DNA from: JBCCGR01 sp039029195
Lineage (GTDB): Bacteria; Pseudomonadota; Alphaproteobacteria; Rhizobiales; Rhizobiaceae
Reading direction: 5' to 3'
Assembly: GCA_039029195.1 (NCBI GenBank)
Contig: JBCCGR010000042.1
Span: forward strand, 1-41,147
Length of the DNA: 41,147 bases
A program made the translations under genes and the position numbers. The notes under the pieces were generated by a model. The model had not been told where the DNA came from. It saw only the letters and a list, made by a program, of their open reading frames with translations, and made no database searches. Numbering within the stretch: the first letter of the stretch is position 1; every line of letters begins with the position of its first letter. Positions 33,505-41,006 of the stretch are shown piece after piece.

Positions 33505-34536
33505 GTGACGCAGCGCACCAACAATCATCTGGCGCCGCTGGCAATTTCTGCCGGAGAACCCGCCGGCATTGGACCGGATGTTATTCTCCAGTCGTGGCTA
33601 AGCCTACGGTCTGAGCCGGACTGCACATTCTATGTCATCGGTGATCCAGCCCATCTCGCAGACCGTGCAAAACTGCTGGGGCTTGCGGTTCCGGTAGTTG
33701 AAAGCACGACAAGTGAAGCATTGCATCACTTTGCCAGTGCATTACCCGTGCAGCCCATCGATGGTGCATTCAGAGCGCTGCCTGGACGTGCAAATCCGGA
33801 TGACGCGCCAGGCGTAATCTCAGCCATTGAAAAGGGTGTGGCGGCCATAAAGGCTGGTGAAGCATCAGGGATCGTTACGGCCCCCATCAACAAGGAAGCG
33901 CTCTACAAAAGCGGGTTCAGCTTCCCCGGTCACACCGAGTTCCTTGCAGACTTGGCAAAGACACATTGGGGAAATGAACACCACCCGGTGATGATGATTG
34001 CAGGGCCTCAGCTTCGCACGGTCCCGGTGACAATCCACATGCCGCTGGTGCGGGTTTCTTCGGTTCTCACCCCGCACCTGATCGAAACAAACATCCGCAT
34101 CGTCGACCATGATCTCAAAACCCGTTTTGGAATTGCAGAACCGCGCATTGCGGTCAGCGGGCTCAATCCGCATGCCGGAGAAAACGGAACGTTGGGTGAA
34201 GAAGACGAGATCACTATCGCGCCTGTGATCAGACAATTGGCTGGCGAAGGTTTATCCGTTCGCGGCCCCGTTCCCGCTGACACGATGTTCCACGATGCGG
34301 CCCGCGCCACCTACGATGTTGCCGTCTGCATGTATCACGATCAGGCGCTCATTCCGGCCAAGGCGCTTGCCTTCGATGAGGCCGTGAATGTGACGCTGGG
34401 TCTGCCATTCATCCGCACGTCCCCGGATCATGGAACGGCTTACGATCTTGCAGGCACGGACAAGGCAAGCCCAAACTCCATGATCGCCGCCATACGGCTC
34501 GCAGCGCGCATGGCCCGACAATCGGTCACCCCATGA
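33505..34536 (+). CDS. pdxA: 4-hydroxythreonine-4-phosphate dehydrogenase
   Basis: 343 residues from GTG 33505, starting just before the conserved APLAISAGEPAGIGPDVIL. PdxA oxidises 4-phosphohydroxy-threonine with NAD in the DXP-dependent pyridoxal phosphate pathway. Metal and substrate segments are intact: TAPINKEALYKSGFSFPGHTEFLADL, SGLNPHAGENGTLGEEDE, VPADTMFHDA, and YHDQALIPAKALAFDEAVNVTLGLPFIRTSPDHGTAYDLAG. The stop overlaps the rsmA start by 4 bp. Housekeeping gene in the usual surA-pdxA-rsmA order. Confidence 0.97.
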   Translation: MTQRTNNHLAPLAISAGEPAGIGPDVILQSWLSLRSEPDCTFYVIGDPAHLADRAKLLGLAVPVVESTTSEALHHFASALPVQPIDGAFRALPGRANPDDAPGVISAIEKGVAAIKAGEASGIVTAPINKEALYKSGFSFPGHTEFLADLAKTHWGNEHHPVMMIAGPQLRTVPVTIHMPLVRVSSVLTPHLIETNIRIVDHDLKTRFGIAEPRIAVSGLNPHAGENGTLGEEDEITIAPVIRQLAGEGLSVRGPVPADTMFHDAARATYDVAVCMYHDQALIPAKALAFDEAVNVTLGLPFIRTSPDHGTAYDLAGTDKASPNSMIAAIRLAARMARQSVTP

Positions 34537-35369
34537 GCGGGCCGATTGACGATTTACCGCCTTTGCGCGACGTCATCGCAGCCCATGATCTTGCCGCGAA
34601 AAAGGCGCTCGGTCAGAACTTCCTGCTTGATCTCAACATCACGATGAAGATCGCCCGAACCGTGGGCGACCTCAGCCGGTCCTGTGTGGTTGAGGTCGGA
34701 CCGGGCCCCGGCGGCCTGACCCGTGCGTTGCTCGCCTCCGGCGCAAAGCGGGTGATTGCCATTGAGCGGGACGATCGCTGCCGCCCGGCGCTGGAAGAGA
34801 TTTCCACACACTATCCTGGGCGGCTCGACGTGCATTTCGGGGACGCCCTGAAGATCGATCCGGCTCCCTTCGCTGCAGGTGAGCATGATATCAAAATCAT
34901 CGCGAACCTTCCCTACAATGTGGCAACACCTCTGGTCACCGGCTGGATGAGCGGCGACACTTGGCCCCCCTTCTGGTCCGGCATGGCGCTGATGTTTCAA
35001 AAAGAGGTGGCTCAGCGGCTCACCGCCAAACCCGGCGACAAGACATTCGGACGCCTCAGCGTGCTCACCGGCTGGCGGTGTCATGCAGAGATCGCATTTG
35101 ATCTCTCTCCAAAAATGTTTGTTCCTCCGCCAAAGGTTACATCCTCCGTTGTTCAGTTCGAGCCGCGCAATACGCCCCTCCCATGCGATCAGACGGCCCT
35201 TGAAACTGTCACCAAGTCGGCCTTCGGCCAGCGTCGCAAAATGCTGCGCCAGAGCCTCAAACCGCTTGGTGGTGAGGCTCTGCTGGAACGCGCGGATATT
35301 GATCCAACCCGCCGCGCCGAGACACTCTCCATTAAAGAGTTTGCCGCGTTGGCCAACGCGCTTGGTTAA
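34533..35369 (+). CDS. rsmA: 16S rRNA dimethyladenosine transferase RsmA/KsgA
   Basis: 278 residues. The enzyme dimethylates two adjacent adenosines near the 3' end of 16S rRNA during small-subunit maturation. Diagnostic motifs are KKALGQNFLLD, the SAM site VVEVGPGPGGLTRALLASGA, IERDDRC, FGDALKID and the catalytic IIANLPYNVATPLV. The C-terminal helical domain includes KSAFGQRRKMLRQSLKPLGG. It overlaps pdxA by ATGA and is the last gene of the operon. An AT-rich palindrome follows 7 bp after its stop. Confidence 0.97.
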   Translation: MSGPIDDLPPLRDVIAAHDLAAKKALGQNFLLDLNITMKIARTVGDLSRSCVVEVGPGPGGLTRALLASGAKRVIAIERDDRCRPALEEISTHYPGRLDVHFGDALKIDPAPFAAGEHDIKIIANLPYNVATPLVTGWMSGDTWPPFWSGMALMFQKEVAQRLTAKPGDKTFGRLSVLTGWRCHAEIAFDLSPKMFVPPPKVTSSVVQFEPRNTPLPCDQTALETVTKSAFGQRRKMLRQSLKPLGGEALLERADIDPTRRAETLSIKEFAALANALG

Positions 35370-35376
35370 CCGTTTC

Positions 35377-35394
35377 TTTTCAATTTATTGAAAA
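35377..35394. promoter_or_regulatory. AT-rich perfect palindrome between rsmA and the HPr-kinase-like gene
   Basis: TTTTCAAT (35377-35384), TT, ATTGAAAA (35387-35394): an 8-bp perfect dyad 62 bp before ATG 35456. It could be an operator for the peptide locus or a weak terminator of the preceding operon. Confidence 0.4.
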
Positions 35395-35455
35395 ACAAGC
35401 AGAATATGATAACCCGCCATTTGGATTATCCCTGTTGCGTTCGAGCGAAGCCACA

Positions 35456-36367
35456 ATGGACCAAATCACCCCTTCCGTACCGTTCACCCTGAAGCCTAAG
35501 TGGAATACCTCCTGTTTCGGCAATCTCAATGACCTTGATTGCTGGGTCGATGGGTTCGGTGTCACCATCTATGGTGCCAATGTGGGGGTTCGGGTCAGCG
35601 ATCCCAGCCTGATCCCTGGCCTCAAGGCGCGCATGCCGGAATATGCAAAGCCCATGGATGGCCCGTTCAACGAAACAAAGTTCGACGTCATCATGTCGGT
35701 GATTTTGGGCGGCAAGGAGCCCGGCTCCCGCACCCGCAAGTTTCACCTCTCCTATCAGAACCACACCAATGTGGGTCGCTCGCACCGGCTCGAAGAGGCC
35801 CTCGACAAGTTCGATGCCTATTTGGCCCTGTCGGTCGCCTATCTCGCTCCGCGCCATGTGTTCATCCATGCCGGATGTGTGGGCTGGAAAGGCAAGGCGA
35901 TCATCATTCCCGGTCTCACGCTGTCGGGCAAATCAAGCCTCACAAAGGCGCTGGTGGAAGCAGGCTGCACCTACTATTCCGACGAGTTCGCCGTGTTGGA
36001 CAAGAATGGCCGCGTGTTCGCCTGGCCCAAGTCACTTTCCATGCGCGAAAACCCGACGGCCCAGCAGCAGGATGTACCGATTGAGGAAATCGGTGGCGTG
36101 CAGGGTCACAAGATGCTGGAACCCGGCCTCGTGGTCATGAGCAAGTATAAAGAGGGCGTGAAATGGCGCCCCAAAAAGCTCACATCCGGCGAAACCCTCT
36201 TTGGCCTTATGGAAAACTGTGTTGGCGTTCGCTACGCGCCGGATCGTTCCATGAACGCCATGCAGGCCGTTGTTGCAAAGGCGAAAGGAATCAAATCGTC
36301 CCGGGGCGAAGCAGTTGATGTTGCTCAAAGAATCATTGACTCTTGTGAAAAACATATGGTGCAATGA
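35456..36367 (+). CDS. HPr-kinase-like (HprK-related) protein of the peptide locus
   Basis: 303 residues from ATG 35456 (TTG 35435 is in frame). The C-terminal half is an HprK-type P-loop kinase domain: HVFIHAGCVGWKGKAIIIPG, Walker A GLTLSGKSSLTKA (153-165), YYSDEFAVLDKNGRVFAW with the conserved Asp-Glu (176-177), and PKSLSMRE. The N-terminal 130 residues are not HPr-kinase-like. HprK-related proteins without a phosphotransferase system often sit beside PqqD-domain genes in peptide-modification loci; in some lasso-peptide clusters such a kinase phosphorylates the precursor. The PqqD-knottin gene starts 65 bp downstream on the same strand. The substrate is inferred, not shown. Confidence 0.78.
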   Translation: MDQITPSVPFTLKPKWNTSCFGNLNDLDCWVDGFGVTIYGANVGVRVSDPSLIPGLKARMPEYAKPMDGPFNETKFDVIMSVILGGKEPGSRTRKFHLSYQNHTNVGRSHRLEEALDKFDAYLALSVAYLAPRHVFIHAGCVGWKGKAIIIPGLTLSGKSSLTKALVEAGCTYYSDEFAVLDKNGRVFAWPKSLSMRENPTAQQQDVPIEEIGGVQGHKMLEPGLVVMSKYKEGVKWRPKKLTSGETLFGLMENCVGVRYAPDRSMNAMQAVVAKAKGIKSSRGEAVDVAQRIIDSCEKHMVQ

Positions 36368-36431
36368 GTTATTGGGGAGTGAAGGTAGCGCCCCACGTGA
36401 GCGCTGCTTGGGGAATAGGGCTGAAAGTTCC

Positions 36432-36914
36432 ATGAAAACCGAATTTCCGCGCGCGAACCGCGCCAATTGCGATGTGCGCGAACTTGATGGCGAAGTGATC
36501 ATCTATAATAAAAAGATCCATCAGGCGGTCTGCCTGAATGAATGTGCAGCCAAAGTCTGGGAACTGGCGGATGGATCGCGGTCCCCTGCCAACATTGCCG
36601 ACCAGATTGATGGCATGACCCAGGAACTGGTTGAACACACGCTGACCAAACTCTCCAAAGCTGGTCTGCTGGAAACGGAATTTGTTTCCGATCTCCCCGC
36701 CAACATCAACCGCCGCAATCTGGTGAAAAAGGTTGCTGGCGTCGCCGGAGCCGCAGCGCTCATCCCAATCGTCACCACCATCACCGCGCCAATGCCCGCG
36801 CAGGCCGCGAGTTGCGTGACAGCTGGTCAGCCTTGCCCCAATGGAGCAATTAACCCGGCTGACCCAGGCTGCTGTTCCGGCAATTGCAATCAATTTTCCG
36901 GCAATTGCACCTGA
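36432..36914 (+). CDS. PqqD-domain / Tat-like segment / knottin-like peptide precursor, copy 1
   Basis: 160 residues from ATG 36432. Residues 15-85 look like a PqqD domain (RiPP recognition element): VIIYNKKIHQAVCLN, VWELADGSRSPANIADQI, LTKLSKAGLLE. An internal export-like segment follows: NRRNLVKK (93-100), then a hydrophobic stretch to AQA/AS (125/126), resembling a twin-arginine signal with a signal-peptidase site. The last 35 residues hold six Cys at 128, 135, 147, 148, 152 and 159, i.e. C-x6-C-x11-CC-x3-C-x6-C, the inhibitor-cystine-knot framework of many toxins and knottins. My reading is a self-recognising precursor whose C-terminus is released in the periplasm. Confidence 0.8.
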   Translation: MKTEFPRANRANCDVRELDGEVIIYNKKIHQAVCLNECAAKVWELADGSRSPANIADQIDGMTQELVEHTLTKLSKAGLLETEFVSDLPANINRRNLVKKVAGVAGAAALIPIVTTITAPMPAQAASCVTAGQPCPNGAINPADPGCCSGNCNQFSGNCT

Positions 36915-36992
36915 CGATCGCAGATCTGCGCATCGGCTCCGATTGACTGTTTGGAAACAACTCTGCATTAGTTGTGGTGTGAAGGGTTGGGT

Positions 36993-37017
36993 ATTGGCGA
37001 CGAGCGGTTTCGCCAAT
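36993..37017 (+). other. Hairpin in the leader of knottin-like gene copy 2
   Basis: ATTGGCGA (36993-37000) pairs perfectly with TCGCCAAT (37010-37017) around a 9-nt loop. It ends 4 bp before the conserved GAGTAGGG leader box of copy 2, so it may affect expression between the tandem copies. Confidence 0.5.
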
Positions 37018-37039
37018 GGTTGAGTAGGGTGAAATTTCC

Positions 37040-37519
37040 ATGAAAACCGAATTTCCACGCGCCAGCCGTGCCAATTGCGATGTGCGCGAACTTGATGGCG
37101 AGACAATCATCTATAACAAAAAGACCCATCAAGCCGTTTGTTTGAACGCCAGCGCGGCAAAGGTGTGGGAGCTTGCCGACGGATCGCGTGCGCCTGCCGA
37201 CATCGCAGCACAGATTGACGGCATGACCCAGGAACTGGTTGAACACACGCTGACCAAACTCTCCAAAGCTGGTCTGCTGGAAACGGAATTTGTTTCCGAT
37301 CTCCCCGCCAACATGAACCGCCGCAATCTGGTGAAGAAGGTTGCAAGCGTTGCCGGAGCCGCAGCACTCATCCCGGTCGTTACTTCCATCACCGCGCCAA
37401 TGCCCGCACAGGCCGCGAGTTGTGTCATGGCCGGTCAACCTTGCCCAGGGGGCGTTGGAAACGTGCCAGACGCGGGTTGCTGCAGTGGCATGTGCGGCGG
37501 ATTTACACTCTGCGCATAA
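37040..37519 (+). CDS. PqqD-domain / Tat-like segment / knottin-like peptide precursor, copy 2
   Basis: 159 residues with the same architecture as copy 1: PqqD-like domain (15-85), NMNRRNLVKKVASVAGAAALIP (91-112), AQA/AS site, and a 34-residue Cys-rich end. The six Cys are at 128, 135, 147, 148, 152 and 158 (C-x6-C-x11-CC-x3-C-x5-C). The core differs from copy 1 mainly in the loops between C2 and C3 and after C5, as expected for diversifying peptides, while the precursor part is strongly conserved. Met92 in front of the RR is an ATG that could start a shorter Tat-peptide form; copy 1 has Ile there. It converges on the permease gene, with 21 bp between stops. Confidence 0.8.
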   Translation: MKTEFPRASRANCDVRELDGETIIYNKKTHQAVCLNASAAKVWELADGSRAPADIAAQIDGMTQELVEHTLTKLSKAGLLETEFVSDLPANMNRRNLVKKVASVAGAAALIPVVTSITAPMPAQAASCVMAGQPCPGGVGNVPDAGCCSGMCGGFTLCA

Positions 37520-37540
37520 GATGCCGCCTGCTGAACGGCT

Positions 37541-40500
37541 CTAAGGTCGGTTGAACTTAACCTCCGTCCCAACCAACCTGCTTGCATCCAGATAGACCGT
37601 CTCGCCATTGGCAAATTGAACCGTCAGAGACTTGGCCTTGGCGTTGCCCGTTCCGAAATGAGCTGCCAAGGGCATAGATGATGCAAAGCCACCGCTTGCA
37701 TAGAGGCGGCGCACCTGCCGTCCTTCACTGGTTTCCAGCGTCACCTTTGCGCCAACAATTTTTCCCGCCTCAAACCCGGCACCAAACCGAATGATGAGCG
37801 CGTTGGATGACGCGAGATCATTGCGGCTGACATAGACAAGATCATCATTCGGCCTACGAACAACGTCCGGGTCGCCGTCGCGATCGAAATCAATCGCCAA
37901 AAAGCTGGTGGTGTGATCAAAATGATCGACCCCGAACTGCTGCGATGCGAGCTTTAGTGTACGAACCTTTTCCTGCGATCCTGACCGCACATTCAAATAA
38001 AAGGCATCGGCATAATACTCGTCGTGGTCAAACGGAAACCCCGTTCCGACCAGAAGGTCCTGCCAGCCATCCTGATTGAAATCGACAAACTGCGCATTCC
38101 AGCTCCAGCCGGGTGAATTGGACGAAAGCATTCCCGGCACGTCCTGCAACGTGCCGTCGCCACTGACCTTCAGGACAAAGTTTCCGATCCTGGTGCCCAT
38201 AATGTAGCCCTGTGCCGCCATAAATGCGTCCGGAGTTGGTATCCCCTGCCCGTGGACCGGAATGGCGCACTGTTGCTGAACGGACCGCGGCAGCTTGCCA
38301 AAATGATGGCAGGTCTTTTCGGTGCTGTTCAATTCGCTGCCACGAAACAGCGCCCAGGCGCAAACGGCTCGCTTCTGCTCATCAGCCAGTGAATGGCAAT
38401 CCAGCCATCTGGCGGCCAAAAGCGGATTTTCCGTGAGCGCATGATTTTTCAAGCAGGCGGACGCACTTGGAAAAACACCAAGCCGCACCTTTTGTTCGCA
38501 GACTGTACGCCAGTTTCGATGGCTTTCCGGCGCATCGAATGCCTGGTTGGTTTCCTGCCCGACGAACAGATCAATCGCGCCATCATTGTCGATGTCGCCG
38601 GGGGTGAAACTCATGGTCGTGCTGGCGAGTTTCGGGATGATCCCATCGGATTTTTTCACGAAACCGAAGCTGCGGTTGCCCTGGTTCAGATAGGCCTTGT
38701 CAGCAAGTGTGAAATCCTCGCCGATCATGATGTCGGGGCGTCCGTCAGAATTAATATCGTGCAGGAGCACCGTCAGGGTTTCGGCAGCAACGCCTTCCAG
38801 ACGCTGAACGGAAAAGCGCCCTCCTTCATTCCAGATGATGTTGTTTTGCGCAGTGGAGTCGGACTTCAGAGTGTTGGAACCGACCATGTTGGAAATGCCA
38901 TTTCCGGCAACGATATCCAGATTGCCATCGGCATCGAGATCGGCAAAACCCACCGCGCTGATGAAGTAACCATTGCCGTTGGGCACCTCCACCGCATCCT
39001 CGTACGAAAATGCGCCGCCCCGGTTCCAGAAGATATGGGTGCCGTCGCCATAGGTGGAAAAGAACAGATCCGGCGCGCCATCCCTGTTGAGATCACGCAA
39101 CGCAACCACCGTCACTAAGGATTTTTCCAGCGGACCAAGATCAATGATCTGTCGCTCGAACCGCCCGCCAATATTGGCATAAAGCGACACTCCACCCACC
39201 AGCGGGTCGGAGGCAAACGCAATATCCAACCAGCCATCGCCATGCACATCCGCCGCTGCAATGCCGTTGACATAGTTGCCGGGAACAAACTCGCGATTGA
39301 ACGACCATTTGGTCTTTTCCGTCAGCCCGATTGTGTCGCCGCGCACGGTGGTAAACTGCTTGCCGCCCCCGTCCATGGTCGCGGTTTTTGGCCGGTGGGA
39401 GGCGACCTCGACCTTGATCGTGCCATCGCCAGAGAAACGCACCTCTCCTTCAAACGGCTGATACTGAACCCGGTTTTGATCAATCAGCGGCTGAAGCGCA
39501 GCGAGCGATTTTCCAGGGGTCCGTGAAAGCTGCGGAGCTTTTGCCGGGTCGTAACTGTTCAGAATGTCAATCGCTTCCTGAACCCCGTGTCCCTTGATGT
39601 ATTGCTCTGCATAGTGGCCAAAAATGCCTGCCGAAAACGCTGTCGCGGCAACCGCCGCCATCATCACCGTCGACACCCGCCACGAAACCGCACGACCCAC
39701 AATCATCCAGGAATAGATGCTGTAGGCCCCAAGCGCGATGAGCATGGGCACCACATAGCGCGCGGGCCAGCCCGAATTCATGAGGATCGCAACGAGAATT
39801 ACATCAAAGGCAATCGGCACCGGCAGCAGGATCGCCAGCACCGTCACGCCCACCATCAAAATGAGCGAGTAGTGAATGCCGTCAGCAAATTTGATCAGAC
39901 CGTTGAGATAGCCAAACGGAAAGCTCGTCACCATGATGGCGCCCAGAAACCCGGCAACCAGCATCAGCGGCACGGTGAGCAGCGCCACAAAGGCCAGATT
40001 GCGCGGGAAGGTGCGGATAAGCCACCAAAGCGCGGTCGCCCATGAGCGCCCTGCCAGCGGGTCGGCTGACTTTTCATTCAACCGCTCAAACCAGCGCTCT
40101 ATGCGCCCCTTTTTGCGCTCAAGCTGATCCACAAGATGCGATGAACCCGCAATCGCCGCTTCCTTACCGAACACATATTTAGCGAGCAGCGGAATGCCGA
40201 TCAGAATGAAACCAAGCATCACAACCAGCTTGGTCGCCGCCATGTAAAACGGGAACAGGGCGAACGACATCGAGACCACAATCACATTGAGCGTGGGCGA
40301 GGCAACAAGGGCTGCAAGCACCGTCTCAAGCCGCATTCCAGCCGAGTGCAACCCTTGCGCAATCGGGGCCGCGCAATTGACGCACACACCAAGCGGTGAA
40401 CCAATTGCGGCGCCAAGGGCCGCATCCGCAAAAGGCTGATCAAACGAACGGCGCTTGATGAGGCTCAACAAGGTCAGCAGTGCGGCCCCGAAGATCACAC

Positions 40501-40822
40501 CGAAGGTCATGCCCTTCCAGTTGGTGTAGATCCAGTTGAGCGTGTTCCCCGTGATCTGCCACCAATAGGGGGAGCCCGGCACCACCTCATAGACAATATC
40601 GAATGCCAGCCCGGAGATTGGCGTTGCCGCGCCCATCAACGCTTTTTCCGAGAGCTGCGGATAGCGTGAGCCCAGCCAGAAGATCAGCGCGAAGGCGATC
40701 AGCACCAACAGGGCAACAGGCACCCGCCGGTCAACAAATGCGGTTCGCCACGCGGGCCGCTTTTGGCCGATATTCAGATCAATCTGGTTCACAAGCAGCG
40801 CGCCAAAAGGTGAATCCCCCAA
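37541..40822 (-). CDS. Fusion of an ArsP/DUF318-type permease with FG-GAP/VCBS repeats and an ASPIC/UnbV-like domain
   Basis: 1093 residues. Residues about 35-405 hold roughly ten membrane segments with the permease motif GAAIGSPLGVCVNCAAPIAQGL (CVNC 147-150) and ALVASPTLNVIVVSM, as in ArsP_1/DUF318 metal or metalloid efflux permeases. From about 520 the chain has seven FG-GAP/VCBS-type Ca-binding loops, e.g. DLNRDGAPDLFF, DLDADGNLDIVAGN, DINSDGRPDIMIG, DIDNDGAIDLFVG, DFNQDGWQDLLVG and DFDRDGDPDVV. An insertion of about 90 residues within the repeats has six Cys. The end (GAKVTLETSEGRQVRRLYASGG...LTVQFANGETVYLD) is ASPIC/UnbV-like. The start is TTG 40822 or GTG 40792. It is placed between knottin-like copies 2 and 3, so it is a candidate exporter or receptor. 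Confidence 0.82.
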   Translation of the reverse strand: MGDSPFGALLVNQIDLNIGQKRPAWRTAFVDRRVPVALLVLIAFALIFWLGSRYPQLSEKALMGAATPISGLAFDIVYEVVPGSPYWWQITGNTLNWIYTNWKGMTFGVIFGAALLTLLSLIKRRSFDQPFADAALGAAIGSPLGVCVNCAAPIAQGLHSAGMRLETVLAALVASPTLNVIVVSMSFALFPFYMAATKLVVMLGFILIGIPLLAKYVFGKEAAIAGSSHLVDQLERKKGRIERWFERLNEKSADPLAGRSWATALWWLIRTFPRNLAFVALLTVPLMLVAGFLGAIMVTSFPFGYLNGLIKFADGIHYSLILMVGVTVLAILLPVPIAFDVILVAILMNSGWPARYVVPMLIALGAYSIYSWMIVGRAVSWRVSTVMMAAVAATAFSAGIFGHYAEQYIKGHGVQEAIDILNSYDPAKAPQLSRTPGKSLAALQPLIDQNRVQYQPFEGEVRFSGDGTIKVEVASHRPKTATMDGGGKQFTTVRGDTIGLTEKTKWSFNREFVPGNYVNGIAAADVHGDGWLDIAFASDPLVGGVSLYANIGGRFERQIIDLGPLEKSLVTVVALRDLNRDGAPDLFFSTYGDGTHIFWNRGGAFSYEDAVEVPNGNGYFISAVGFADLDADGNLDIVAGNGISNMVGSNTLKSDSTAQNNIIWNEGGRFSVQRLEGVAAETLTVLLHDINSDGRPDIMIGEDFTLADKAYLNQGNRSFGFVKKSDGIIPKLASTTMSFTPGDIDNDGAIDLFVGQETNQAFDAPESHRNWRTVCEQKVRLGVFPSASACLKNHALTENPLLAARWLDCHSLADEQKRAVCAWALFRGSELNSTEKTCHHFGKLPRSVQQQCAIPVHGQGIPTPDAFMAAQGYIMGTRIGNFVLKVSGDGTLQDVPGMLSSNSPGWSWNAQFVDFNQDGWQDLLVGTGFPFDHDEYYADAFYLNVRSGSQEKVRTLKLASQQFGVDHFDHTTSFLAIDFDRDGDPDVVRRPNDDLVYVSRNDLASSNALIIRFGAGFEAGKIVGAKVTLETSEGRQVRRLYASGGFASSMPLAAHFGTGNAKAKSLTVQFANGETVYLDASRLVGTEVKFNRP

Positions 40823-40911
40823 AGATGAACATGGCTCTTATGCCCACCGGCCGGGCGACTTTCAATTGCCTTTCCGCACCAATGCAGCACCCGGCGTTCA
40901 AGAACAAATGA

Positions 40912-40940
40912 TTGACTCTTCATCCATATTTACGCTGTAT
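40912..40940 (+). promoter_or_regulatory. Candidate promoter of knottin-like gene copy 3
   Basis: TTGACT (40912-40917) and CTGTAT (40935-40940) have the ideal 17-bp spacing. They lie about 65 bp before ATG 41007, in the 184 bp between the permease start and copy 3. Confidence 0.45.
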
Positions 40941-41006
40941 TCGTATTATGGGTAAGGGGGCTGCAAATCCTTGTGCGTCCTCCAAGTGAGTAGGGCTGAG
41001 CTTTCA

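Noticed and set aside
36270..36431. Longer start for knottin-like copy 1 overlapping the kinase gene
   Set aside because: All three copies align from the ATG behind the GARTAGGG box. The upstream extension overlaps the kinase end and is not shared.
36432..37519. Bufferin or methanobactin type metal peptide
   Set aside because: No DUF692/MNIO enzyme or MbnB/C partner is present, and the Cys pattern is the CC-containing knottin type. Metal binding remains possible because of the neighbouring permease but is not supported directly.
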